The notes below the pieces were generated by a model. That model saw only the letters and a list, made by a program, of their open reading frames with translations. It was not told where the DNA came from and made no database searches. A program made the translations under genes and the position numbers. A DNA stretch of 64,000 nucleotides from Microbacterium sp. (lineage in GTDB: Bacteria > Actinomycetota > Actinomycetes > Actinomycetales > Microbacteriaceae): assembly GCA_003524435.1 (NCBI GenBank), contig DQHP01000027.1:1-64000 (forward strand), in the 5' to 3' direction. Below are positions 45,265-53,466 of this stretch, piece after piece (within the stretch, counting starts at the first letter, position 1; every line of letters begins with the position of its first letter).

Positions 45265-45954
45265 TTACGAAAGCACCCGTGTGAGTGCTTCATTCACAAA
45301 AAGCGAACGTACTTCGCCGATCTTGGTTGCCAGCTCTGGCGCCATCTCGCGCGCCTTGCCACGGGACGTGGCATCCGTACGGCGCAGCAGCGACGACATC
45401 GCTGATTCGATCAGCGAGACCTCTCGTTCCGCGCTTTGGCGGAGAGTGCGCAGGTGTCGTGGCTCGATGCCGTGACGATCAAGAGCGACAAGACCACGCA
45501 GCAGGGTCACCGTCGATTCAGAGTAGCTCTCGGCCGCAGCAATGATGCCGGTGCTGATGGCATCGTTGAGGATCTGAGGGCCGGCCCCGGCTGCGGACAG
45601 CATCTCGTCGCGACGATAACGCCGCGGCGCGGGAGTGATCGATGGCGGCGGCACAAGCGTCGCAGTCGGTTCTCCGCTGGTTTCTGCTTCGTCCAGCTGC
45701 TCGCGAATAACGCTGAGTGGCAGGTAATGATCACGCTGAAGAGTCAGCCCCAAGCGCAGACGGTCAATGTCAGCCTGGGAAAACTTACGGTATCCAGAAT
45801 CTGTGCGCGACGGGCTTACGATGCCCTGTACTTCAAGAAATCTCAGCTTGCTTGAGGTGAGATCCGGAAACTCCGGGGTGAGCCTCGCCAGCACCTGACC
45901 GATACTCAGAAGGCCCGCGGACGCAGAGCGATCGCGGGCGTGGAGTGCCCCCAT
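45265..45954 (-). CDS. MerR family regulator (Rv1828-like)
   Basis: 229 residues. The N-terminal MerR domain (GLLSIGQVLARLTPEFPDLTSSKLRFLEVQ to GYRKFSQADIDRLR, about 14-70) binds DNA; QRDHYLPLSVIREQLDE is a signature of the Rv1828 group. The rest is a helical domain without a known ligand. The ATG shares one base with the FHA gene stop (TAATG), so the two are co-translated and probably act in the same pathway. Confidence 0.9.
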   Translation of the reverse strand: MGALHARDRSASAGLLSIGQVLARLTPEFPDLTSSKLRFLEVQGIVSPSRTDSGYRKFSQADIDRLRLGLTLQRDHYLPLSVIREQLDEAETSGEPTATLVPPPSITPAPRRYRRDEMLSAAGAGPQILNDAISTGIIAAAESYSESTVTLLRGLVALDRHGIEPRHLRTLRQSAEREVSLIESAMSSLLRRTDATSRGKAREMAPELATKIGEVRSLFVNEALTRVLS

Positions 45955-46439
45955 TAGTTATTCGCCGCCGCGAAATCTGCGGGTGAGGCGAAGAAGTTGA
46001 GACGGAATTTACCCACCCGCAACTCATATCCATTGGCCAGGCTGCTGCGATCGACGCGCTCTCCGTTGACGTAAGTGCCGTTGAGCGAGCGCTGATCGAT
46101 GATCTCGAACGCCGTGCCGGAGCGGGTGAACTCTGCGTGGCGACGCGAGACGGTAACATCGTCGAAGAAAATGTCTGCCTCTGGGTGACGTCCAACTGTC
46201 GTCACATCAGTGTCCAGCAGGTAACGGGCACCGGCAAGGGCACCCGAGCGCACCAGAAGGAGCGCAGATCCAGACGGAAGAGCCGCGATCGCGGACTTCT
46301 CGACGTCAGTGAGATCGGCACCAAAGGGCACGAAGGACAGATCTGATTCATGTCCAAACGTCTGTGTGGCGTCGTGCTTCTGCTCGCCGTCGCGGTGAAT
46401 AGCCGCGTTGTGTGCCGATCGGCTTTCGAAATCTGTCAC
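45954..46439 (-). CDS. FHA-domain protein, GarA/OdhI-like
   Basis: Phosphothreonine-binding regulator; GarA/OdhI proteins control 2-oxoglutarate dehydrogenase and glutamate metabolism after phosphorylation by PASTA-family kinases. 161 residues: an N-terminal tail with Thr25 and Thr27 (HDATQTFG) in the place of the usual ETTS acceptor, and the FHA domain (about 60-150) with GRHPEADI (83-90), SRRHAEF (98-104) and NGTYVN (120-125). The classic ETTS motif is not present, so the acceptor is uncertain. GGAGG lies 7 bases before the GTG. First gene of FHA-merR. Confidence 0.9.
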   Translation of the reverse strand: MTDFESRSAHNAAIHRDGEQKHDATQTFGHESDLSFVPFGADLTDVEKSAIAALPSGSALLLVRSGALAGARYLLDTDVTTVGRHPEADIFFDDVTVSRRHAEFTRSGTAFEIIDQRSLNGTYVNGERVDRSSLANGYELRVGKFRLNFFASPADFAAANN

Positions 46440-46527
46440 GGTAGCCCTCCTCTTTATCCAGACTAACTGATCTAACGCCCCACACGGGAGGGTCTATCTG
46501 TCACAGCATCCACAAATCCGCTTTTCC

Positions 46528-46533
46528 TATGCT
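46528..46533 (+). promoter_or_regulatory. Leaderless -10 of copC
   Basis: TATGCT, then 6 bases (gaatgt), then the GTG at 46540. No ribosome-binding site precedes it. Confidence 0.6.
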
Positions 46534-46539
46534 GAATGT

Positions 46540-47202
46540 GTGCGTACCCTCACAATTCGACGTTCCCTTGCTCCCCTCGTGCTGGCCGCGGCGCTCCTGG
46601 CGTCATTCATCGTGTTGTTCGCATGGCCGCAGTCGGCGGCCGCGCACGACTCGCTCATCGATTCTGATCCAGCCGCCGATTCGACGGTAGAGACTCTTCC
46701 TGATGAGCTCACGCTGACTTTCAGTAACGCCCTGATCGGCGGTGACGGATCGACCGCAGTTGTCATCACTGATGCCGAAGGCACCTCGATCACCGATGGC
46801 ACACCGAGGGTGGACGGCGCGATGGTCATTCAACCGCTCGTTGCCGATGCCGCTGCTGGCGAATACACCGTGCTATGGCAGGTCATCTCCAGCGATGGCC
46901 ACCCCACCGATGGCGAGTTCTCGTTCATTCTGTCGTCCTCTGGCGAAGCAACGGACGCTCCGGACGCGGTGACGACCCCGGAACCGGATGCTACGGAGTC
47001 CGACGCCGCTGTCGCACCGACCGCAACGGAAACGCCTAGCGAGAGCACACCGGAAAGTTCGTTCCTGCGCGTACTGCCGTGGATCATCGGCGGCGTGATC
47101 GTTGCCGCTGGTGGCGGCGCACTCATCGCGGTGCTGACCCGCCGCAAGCGCGATGGCGACACTGCAGCCGGTACCGATTCCGACACGCATCCAGAGCGAT
47201 AG
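46540..47202 (+). CDS. CopC-domain copper-binding protein, membrane-anchored
   Basis: 220 residues: a signal peptide (to Ala35), then a CopC beta-barrel whose mature N-terminus is His36 (AAAHDSL). His36 and His121 (SSDGHPTDG) are the expected copper ligands. A Thr/Ser/Glu-rich stalk (about 134-170) and a C-terminal transmembrane helix (about 176-200, then basic RRKR) anchor it outside. It is predicted to bind Cu(II) in the envelope. No CopD or copper ATPase gene is adjacent. The stop codon is part of the lpdA -10 hexamer. Confidence 0.9.
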   Translation: MRTLTIRRSLAPLVLAAALLASFIVLFAWPQSAAAHDSLIDSDPAADSTVETLPDELTLTFSNALIGGDGSTAVVITDAEGTSITDGTPRVDGAMVIQPLVADAAAGEYTVLWQVISSDGHPTDGEFSFILSSSGEATDAPDAVTTPEPDATESDAAVAPTATETPSESTPESSFLRVLPWIIGGVIVAAGGGALIAVLTRRKRDGDTAAGTDSDTHPER

Positions 47203-47205
47203 GCT
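47200..47205 (+). promoter_or_regulatory. Leaderless -10 of lpdA
   Basis: TAGGCT, whose TAG is the copC stop codon, then 6 bases (taaggc) and the ATG at 47212. There is no strong ribosome-binding site. Confidence 0.5.
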
Positions 47206-47211
47206 TAAGGC

Positions 47212-48609
47212 ATGCCACACTACGACGTCGTCATCCTTGGCGCGGGCCCCGGCGGTTACGTCGCCGCAGTCCGCAGCGCCCAGCTCGGTCTCTCCACCGC
47301 AATCATCGAAGAGAAGTACTGGGGCGGTGTCTGCCTTAACGTGGGCTGCATCCCCTCGAAGGCTCTTCTGAAGAACGCGGAGCTTGCTCACACCCTCAAC
47401 CACAAGGCCGAGTTCTTCGGCATCTCGGGTGATTTCACCATCGATTACGGCAAGGCGTTCGACCGCAGCCGTGAGGTTGCGAACGGCCGAGTCAAGGGCA
47501 TCCACTTCCTGATGAAGAAGAACAAGGTGACCGAGTACGACGGTCGCGGCACCTTCACCGGTCCGAAGGCGATCTCCGTCGCCAAGGCCGACGGCTCCAC
47601 CGAAGAGGTCACGTTCGACAACGTGATCATCGCCACCGGCTCGCAAGTTCGACTGCTTCCTGGCGTCAAGCTGAGCGAGAACGTCGTCACTTACGAAGAA
47701 CAGATCCTCTCTCGCGAGCTGCCAGAGTCGATCGTCATCGTCGGCGCTGGCGCCATCGGCATGGAGTTCGCCTACGTGCTGACGAACTACGGCGTCAAGG
47801 TCACGATCATCGAGTTCCTCGACCGCGCGCTTCCCAATGAGGATGCCGACGTGTCGAAAGAGATCGCCAAGCAGTACAAGAACTACGGCGTCGACATCCT
47901 CACCTCCACCAAGGTTGAGACGATCGTCGACAACGGCTCCTCCGTCACGGTCACCTACACCGGCAAGGACGGCAACCAGGCCTCTATCGACGCGGGCAAG
48001 GTGCTCATGTCGGTTGGTTTCGCTCCGAATGTTGAGAACTTCGGTCTCGACAAGACGGGCGTAAAGCTCACCGAGCGCGGCGCGATCGACATCGACGATT
48101 ACATGCGTACGAACGTCGACGGAATCTACGCCATCGGTGACGTCACGGCGAAGCTACAGCTCGCCCATGTCGCAGAGGCACAGGCCGTCGTCGCAGCCGA
48201 GACCATCGGCGGCGCCGAGACGCAGACGCTGGGCGATTACCGGATGATGCCGCGTGCAACATTCTGCTCGCCGCAGGTCGCTTCGTTCGGCCTCACTGAG
48301 CAGCAGGCCAAAGATGAGGGACGCGACATCAAGGTCGTCTCCTTCCCGTTCATGGCCAACGGCAAGGCTCACGGCCTTGGCGAGCCCGTCGGCTTCGTCA
48401 AGATGATTGCGGATGCTGAGCACCTCGAGCTCATCGGTGCCCACATGATCGGCCCGGATGTCTCTGAGCTTCTCCCCGAGCTCACGCTCGCGCAGAAGTG
48501 GGACCTCACGGCGCTCGAACTGGCGCGCAACGTGCACACACACCCGACACTGTCAGAGGCTCTGCAGGAGGGCTTCCATGGCCTCGCGGGCCACATGATC
48601 AACTTCTGA
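47212..48609 (+). CDS. lpdA: Dihydrolipoamide dehydrogenase
   Basis: E3 component of pyruvate and 2-oxoglutarate dehydrogenase complexes; FAD enzyme reoxidising dihydrolipoamide with NAD. 465 residues: FAD motif [14 protein letters not shown] (6-19), redox-active Cys41 and Cys46 ([13 protein letters not shown]), NAD motif [20 protein letters not shown] and the C-terminal HTHPTLSEA with the catalytic His and Glu. It lies next to the GarA-like module, whose target in relatives is the oxoglutarate dehydrogenase complex. Confidence 0.96.
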   Translation: MPHYDVVILGAGPGGYVAAVRSAQLGLSTAIIEEKYWGGVCLNVGCIPSKALLKNAELAHTLNHKAEFFGISGDFTIDYGKAFDRSREVANGRVKGIHFLMKKNKVTEYDGRGTFTGPKAISVAKADGSTEEVTFDNVIIATGSQVRLLPGVKLSENVVTYEEQILSRELPESIVIVGAGAIGMEFAYVLTNYGVKVTIIEFLDRALPNEDADVSKEIAKQYKNYGVDILTSTKVETIVDNGSSVTVTYTGKDGNQASIDAGKVLMSVGFAPNVENFGLDKTGVKLTERGAIDIDDYMRTNVDGIYAIGDVTAKLQLAHVAEAQAVVAAETIGGAETQTLGDYRMMPRATFCSPQVASFGLTEQQAKDEGRDIKVVSFPFMANGKAHGLGEPVGFVKMIADAEHLELIGAHMIGPDVSELLPELTLAQKWDLTALELARNVHTHPTLSEALQEGFHGLAGHMINF

Positions 48610-48635
48610 CCTAGCATTTGTCAGCGCGAGCGCTG

Positions 48636-48687
48636 AAAGAAGAAAAACCCGGTTGCCGAGCTCGTCTCGGCCGGGTTTTTCTTCTTT
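48636..48687. terminator. Bidirectional terminator after lpdA and glpD
   Basis: The outer arms aaagaagaaaaacccgg (48636-48652) and their exact complement (48671-48687) carry their own A- and T-tracts on either side, and an inner stem ccgag/ctcgg closes the loop. It serves lpdA and overlaps the last base pairs of glpD on the other strand. Confidence 0.93.
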
Positions 48688-50269
48688 ATGGCCGGGAAGT
48701 GAATTCCGCCAGCGTTTCAGCGACGACTTCCGCGACCACGTCGGCCGCAGCATCCCGATCATCCGAGACCAGACCGATGCGCGTACGCCGGTCGAGGACG
48801 TCATCCGCGTTGAGCGCTCCCTCTGCGCGCACGGCGAACATCACCTCTGCACGAATGACGTCGATTCCAGGGGCAACACGTTCAGCGCCTCCTCTGCCAC
48901 CCGCAGTGAGGACGGATGCTGCTTCTGCTCCGTAGCGCGCGCGAAGCGTGGCGGACGAACTACGAGAGATGCCGTTCCCCGTAATCGGCACCGCCGAGCC
49001 GGACGCGCCGACTAGCGCAAGCCGGTCAGTCCGACAGCGAGGAGCATCCAGCGCAGCATGTCGGCAGGCGAGATCGACCGCTTCCTTCGCCATGGCGCGA
49101 TAGGTCGTGAGTTTTCCACCGAGGATGCCGATCAAGCCGTTCGATGACACTTCAACGCGGTGTCGGCGTGAGATATCAGCGGTTGATTCCCCCACGCCCG
49201 TCTCGATGAGGGGCCGCAGCCCGGCAAACGAGCCACGGACGTCACTGCGACTCAGCGGTCGCTCCAGCGCCCGCGACAGCGTGCTCAACAAGAAGTCGAC
49301 TTCGTCCTCGGTCGGTGTGGGGGCGTCCGTCACCGCACCCGGTGCATCAACGTCGGTAAGTCCGACAATCACGCGCCCCAGTTGCACGGGTAGCGCGAAG
49401 ACAAAACGACTGATGGACCCGGGGTGTGGGACGGTGAGTGCCGCCGACGGATTCCCCAGCGCGGCCGCGTCCAGAACGATGTGGGTCCCGCGGCTCGGAC
49501 GAAGACGGATGTCAGGATCGAGTTGACCCGCCCAGACTCCTGCGGCGTTCACCACCGCCCTCGCACGCACGCGCAACGATCCCCCGCCACCTGCGTCCAC
49601 CAGCGTCGCTCCGTCGCCGGTGACATCCAGCGCCCGAGTCTGGGTCAGAATCATCGCACCATGTGCTGCTGCAGTACGTGCGACAGCGACGACGAGTCGC
49701 GCATCATCAATGAGTTGACCGTCCATGCTGACTATGCCACCGCGGCTTCCGCGACGACTCACCGCCGGAAACATCCCCACTGTTTCGGCCACCGATGCTC
49801 GTCGAGGGTGCGGCAGGACAGCGCCTGGTGTCCGGGCGATCCGACGCAGACCATCGCCGAGCCAGAACCCCGCGCTACCGAAGAATCGCTGTTTCATCGA
49901 TATTCCGTTGACGAACGGCAGCAATTGCGGAAGCGTGCGAGTGAGATGCGGCGCGATACGCGTCATCAGCAGATGGCGCTCGACCGCACTCTCGTGCGCG
50001 ACGGCGAAATCTCCTGAGGCGAGATAGCGCAGGCCGCCATGGACGAGCTTCGAGCTCCATCGACTTGTCCCGAAGGCAAGGTCGTTGGCCTCTGCAAGTA
50101 CGACGGAGAGCCCTCGGCTTGCCGCGTCCAGCGCAACGCCGACGCCGGTGATGCCACCGCCGATGACGAGCACATCGATCTCATTGCCATCCGCGAGCGC
50201 GTCGAGCTCGCGCGAACGCCGGGCTGCGTTCACCATCGATGAGGCTCGCACACTAACGTCGCGGGTCAT
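48686..50269 (-). CDS. glpD: Aerobic glycerol-3-phosphate dehydrogenase
   Basis: FAD enzyme oxidising sn-glycerol 3-phosphate to dihydroxyacetone phosphate and feeding electrons to quinone. 527 residues: FAD motif VLVIGGGITGVGVALDAASRG (about 33-53), FGTSRWSSKLVHGGLRYL, NAAGVWA, RPSRGTHIVL, GGKLTTYRAMAKEAVD, and a C-terminal cap domain. It overlaps the TetR stop by four bases. With the neighbouring alkyl-DHAP-synthase-like gene it could supply DHAP or remove glycerol 3-phosphate for lipid synthesis; the locus matches Mycobacterium glpD1 (Rv2249c). Confidence 0.94.
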   Translation of the reverse strand: MTRDVSVRASSMVNAARRSRELDALADGNEIDVLVIGGGITGVGVALDAASRGLSVVLAEANDLAFGTSRWSSKLVHGGLRYLASGDFAVAHESAVERHLLMTRIAPHLTRTLPQLLPFVNGISMKQRFFGSAGFWLGDGLRRIARTPGAVLPHPRRASVAETVGMFPAVSRRGSRGGIVSMDGQLIDDARLVVAVARTAAAHGAMILTQTRALDVTGDGATLVDAGGGGSLRVRARAVVNAAGVWAGQLDPDIRLRPSRGTHIVLDAAALGNPSAALTVPHPGSISRFVFALPVQLGRVIVGLTDVDAPGAVTDAPTPTEDEVDFLLSTLSRALERPLSRSDVRGSFAGLRPLIETGVGESTADISRRHRVEVSSNGLIGILGGKLTTYRAMAKEAVDLACRHAALDAPRCRTDRLALVGASGSAVPITGNGISRSSSATLRARYGAEAASVLTAGGRGGAERVAPGIDVIRAEVMFAVRAEGALNADDVLDRRTRIGLVSDDRDAAADVVAEVVAETLAEFTSRP

Positions 50270-50877
50270 GGTCTCAGGTATCCGTCGACAGCTCGGGTGA
50301 GCTCGTCATGCCACTCGGGCTCCCCGATCAGCGAGGCCACCGCGTGACGCGAGAGCACAGCTGACTGAACAATGAGCAAAAGCATCACCGCCATGTCTCC
50401 TGGCGTGCCTTCGCGCACCGATCCATCGGACTGCCCGCGAACGAGAGCGTCCTCCAACCATCGCAACATGGCTCGTTGGCTTGAGCCGATTCGCTTGAGG
50501 CTGTACTGAGTAAACGCACCGGGTTCCCGATCCAGTAGACGCTTGAACACGGGGTCATCTCGAAACAGGTCGGCGAAACGCATCACCTCTGAGACCAACG
50601 CGTGGCGTGTGGTCACTCCCGGAGCGAGTTGCTCGATGATCAACACCGTCTGCCGAAGGAGGGCGGCTCGTACTACCTCATCGGTCCCAGCCCAACGACG
50701 GTAGATCGTGGGTCTGCTGACACCTGCCTCTCGAGCAAGCTCCGCGATCGTGAGGCCCTGCGTTCCGCGCGTCGCGATGAGAGCGGATGCATGCTCCAGC
50801 AAGCTTGCGTCGGCCTCGTCCCAGATCGGAGTCTCGGCATCGACCGACGATCTCAGCACTGTTTGACGTTGTTTCAT
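50266..50877 (-). CDS. TetR family regulator next to glpD
   Basis: 203 residues; the helix-turn-helix (about 43-65, LTIAELAREAGVSRPTIYRRW) is preceded by a 25-residue charged head. The C-terminal domain resembles the TetR_C type with a large helical pocket. It is co-transcribed with glpD and divergent, by 20 bases, from the flavoprotein gene, as in Mycobacterium Rv2250c. The GTGTCACAC palindrome in the gap is the probable operator for both directions. Ligand unknown; an acyl-CoA or glycerolipid intermediate would fit the context. Confidence 0.9.
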   Translation of the reverse strand: MKQRQTVLRSSVDAETPIWDEADASLLEHASALIATRGTQGLTIAELAREAGVSRPTIYRRWAGTDEVVRAALLRQTVLIIEQLAPGVTTRHALVSEVMRFADLFRDDPVFKRLLDREPGAFTQYSLKRIGSSQRAMLRWLEDALVRGQSDGSVREGTPGDMAVMLLLIVQSAVLSRHAVASLIGEPEWHDELTRAVDGYLRP

Positions 50878-50880
50878 AAT

Positions 50881-50889
50881 GTGTCACAC
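50881..50889. promoter_or_regulatory. Candidate operator between the divergent lipid operons
   Basis: GTGT-C-ACAC is a perfect palindrome; two further flanking base pairs on each side also match at a distance. It occupies almost the whole 20-base gap between the TetR and flavoprotein start codons. Confidence 0.5.
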
Positions 50890-50897
50890 TGTAACGC

Positions 50898-52526
50898 ATG
50901 GCAACGGAGACATCACCCCTCGGGCTTCCCCGATGGAACGGCTGGGGAGATCCCGCCCTGTCCAAGGAACTCCCCCTGGCCGTGCGTGCACTGCTCCCTG
51001 CGCTCCTCGGACGCGTCAGCCGTGCGCAACCTGCCGTGTCCTTGTCTGATGTCGTGCTGACTCCCAGCGCTCTGGCTGCCGAAGACCTCGCAGGATTCGC
51101 CGCAATCGTGGGAGATAAGGCCATCGCAGCGGATGCTGAGTCACGCATCCGACACTCGGCGGGGCGCTCTACCCCCGACCTTCTTCGGTTCCGCGCCGCA
51201 CGGCAGAACACTCCGGATGCGGTGCTCTCCCCTACCGATCATGACGAAGTCAGCGCGGTTCTCGCGTATGCCTCTGAACACGATGTAGCGGTGATTCCCT
51301 TCGGCGGAGGCACGAGCGTTGTCGGCGCTCTCACCCCTGAACGAGGCAGGCACCGCGCGGTGATTGCCCTCGACCTGCGGCGCCTCAGTGGGATGCTGCA
51401 GCTCGACGAGATCAGCGGCGAAGCACGGTTCCTGGCGGGAACGACGGGTCCCGAAGCCGAACGCCTGCTCTCCGAACGTGGGTTCGAGTTGGGGCATTAC
51501 CCGCAAAGCTTTCTCTACGCCACGCTCGGCGGCTTCGCCTCAGCCCGCTCCTCCGGACAGAACTCCGCAGGCAATGGACGATTCGACGCGATGGTGACGG
51601 CGCTTCGCGTCGCGACGCCGACCGGTGATATCACGCTTGGCGGCCCTCCGGGATCAGCAGCCGGCCCCGACCTGATGCGTCTCTTCCTCGGCGCGGAGGG
51701 AATCCTCGGAGTGATTACCGAGTTGAGCCTTCGCGTGCACCGGATGCCGGAGACTCGCAGATTCGAGGGATGGACCTTTCCCGACTTCGCCACCGGCACG
51801 GAGGCTCTGCGCCGTGTTGCGCAACTCGGCACTGGCCCGACCGTCATTCGTCTCTCCGACGAAGCTGAAACCGGGGTCGGCCTCGCGCAGCATGGTCGCG
51901 TCGGTAAAGCTCTTTCAAAAGGATGCAGCGCCGTCACGGTCTTCGAAGGAGACGCCGACATCGCCGCGGAGCGGCACGCGCAGACCGCACGAGTGCTGAC
52001 CGCAGCCGGTGGGCGATCCACCGGAGCGGGTCCCGCAGAAGAGTGGGCCCACGGGCGCTTCGGCGCCCCCTACCTCCGTGACGCGCTCCTGGAGCACGGT
52101 GTCTTCTGCGAGACGTTGGAGACGGCAACTGTCTGGGCCAACATCTCACGTTTGAAAGCCGCCATCACCGAAACGATCAAGAGCGGGTTCACCGATCGGG
52201 GTGGCAAATCACTTGTGCTCTGCCATATCTCACACGTGTATCCGACCGGCGCCGCGTTGTACTTCACCATTATCGGCAACATGCACGGTGAGGGTGTTAA
52301 GACATGGGCGCCCATCAAATCACAGGTAAACGACACGATTCTGGCGCATGGCGGCACCATCAGCCATCACCACGGTGTCGGACGCGATCATGCTGCCTGG
52401 CTTGCTCGCGAGATCGGCGAAGGTGGCATTCGACTCCTGCGCGCTGTGAAGTCCGAGATCGATCCGGCAGGAATCATGAATCCCGGCGCGGTATTGCCCC
52501 TCACCCCCGCGGCTCAAAATGACTGA
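50898..52526 (+). CDS. FAD-binding oxidase of the alkyl-DHAP synthase type
   Basis: Related to alkyldihydroxyacetonephosphate synthase, which swaps the acyl group of acyl-DHAP for an alcohol to make an ether lipid. 542 residues: PCMH FAD domain (about 105-290) with SPTDHDEVSAVLAYA, PFGGGTSVVGA and GYATLGG-like SFLYATLGGFASARSSGQNSAG; then the C-terminal FAD-oxidase domain with CHISHVYPTGAALYF and SHHHGVGRDHAAWL, the histidine triad and VGRDH being ADPS hallmarks. The ether-bond activity has not been shown for the bacterial group, so substrate is inferred. Counterpart of Rv2251. Its end overlaps the next gene by eight bases. Confidence 0.88.
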   Translation: MATETSPLGLPRWNGWGDPALSKELPLAVRALLPALLGRVSRAQPAVSLSDVVLTPSALAAEDLAGFAAIVGDKAIAADAESRIRHSAGRSTPDLLRFRAARQNTPDAVLSPTDHDEVSAVLAYASEHDVAVIPFGGGTSVVGALTPERGRHRAVIALDLRRLSGMLQLDEISGEARFLAGTTGPEAERLLSERGFELGHYPQSFLYATLGGFASARSSGQNSAGNGRFDAMVTALRVATPTGDITLGGPPGSAAGPDLMRLFLGAEGILGVITELSLRVHRMPETRRFEGWTFPDFATGTEALRRVAQLGTGPTVIRLSDEAETGVGLAQHGRVGKALSKGCSAVTVFEGDADIAAERHAQTARVLTAAGGRSTGAGPAEEWAHGRFGAPYLRDALLEHGVFCETLETATVWANISRLKAAITETIKSGFTDRGGKSLVLCHISHVYPTGAALYFTIIGNMHGEGVKTWAPIKSQVNDTILAHGGTISHHHGVGRDHAAWLAREIGEGGIRLLRAVKSEIDPAGIMNPGAVLPLTPAAQND

Positions 52527-53466
52527 GATGCGCAACATCATCGTTCTCGCGAATCCTGCGGCGGGGCGCGGCAAAGGAGCCTCGGCTCGAGACGCCGCAG
52601 TCGCAAGCCTGCGTGAACTCGGCGTGGAGCCGACAGTGCACACCGGGTCCTCTCCTGCAGAGACTCGACGTCTCGCCACCCTTGCTCTCGGCGCTAAGCC
52701 TGACGCCCTCGTGATAGTCGGCGGCGACGGCACCCTCGCAATCGTGCTCGATGAACTCGTCGACTCCACCGTTCCCCTCGTGCTGGTGCCCGCAGGCACC
52801 GGCAACGACCTCGCTCGCTCTCTCGGAATTCCGTTCGGCTCTGCCGATGCCGCTGCCTTCGCAGCATCCGCCGCTGTGCACGGCGTGCGCCGTGCGGTAG
52901 ATATCGGTGAAGCAATCTGTCCCGATGGAGCAGCGCGCTTTCTCACCGTCGCGGCGCTCGGATTCGATGCAAAGGTCAGCGAGCGCACCAACCGGCTACG
53001 CTGGCCCGCCGGACGTGCGCGCTACTACTTGGCGCTCGTGATCGAGCTGGCGCGTTTGCGCCCCATGCGGTTCACCGTGCGTATTGATAATGCTGATACC
53101 GCTATGTCCGACGGCATCCTCATCGCAGTGGGAAACACGCGTACCTACGGGGGCGGCATGCCCATCTGCCCTGACGCCGATCCACACGATGGTCTCTTCG
53201 ATGTACTTCACGTCGCTCCCCTGGGCAGGCTTCAGCTGATTCGCCTTTTTCCGCATCTGCTGCGCGGCACGCATCTGCGACTTGCCGCTGCAACGACGGC
53301 CCGCACCACGGAGATGGAAGTGCAGGCTCCCGGTCTGCTCGTCTATGCAGACGGCGAGCGCATTGGCACAGAGAGCGTAAAGATCCGCATGCTGCCAGGG
53401 GCTCTCAGCATCCTTCTCCCCTCGGCTGACGTCGACTCTCCCACCGCACACATGAAAGGTATTTGA
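52519..53466 (+). CDS. Diacylglycerol kinase family lipid kinase
   Basis: ATP-dependent lipid kinase of the DagK/YegS group. 315 residues: IIVLANPAAGRGKG (about 6-19), the nucleotide motif IVGGDGTLA (about 70-78), PAGTGNDLARSLG (about 94-106), and VGNTRTYGGGMPICPDADPHDGLFDV. The Mycobacterium counterpart Rv2252 phosphorylates diacylglycerol and affects phosphatidylinositol mannoside synthesis. It overlaps the flavoprotein gene by eight bases and its stop overlaps the GMC start, so the three genes form one operon. Confidence 0.92.
   Translation: MTEMRNIIVLANPAAGRGKGASARDAAVASLRELGVEPTVHTGSSPAETRRLATLALGAKPDALVIVGGDGTLAIVLDELVDSTVPLVLVPAGTGNDLARSLGIPFGSADAAAFAASAAVHGVRRAVDIGEAICPDGAARFLTVAALGFDAKVSERTNRLRWPAGRARYYLALVIELARLRPMRFTVRIDNADTAMSDGILIAVGNTRTYGGGMPICPDADPHDGLFDVLHVAPLGRLQLIRLFPHLLRGTHLRLAAATTARTTEMEVQAPGLLVYADGERIGTESVKIRMLPGALSILLPSADVDSPTAHMKGI

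Noticed and set aside
53463..53465. TTG as start of the GMC oxidoreductase
   Set aside because: The next codon is ATG, in the TGATG overlap typical of coupled genes, and gives the same conserved N-terminus.
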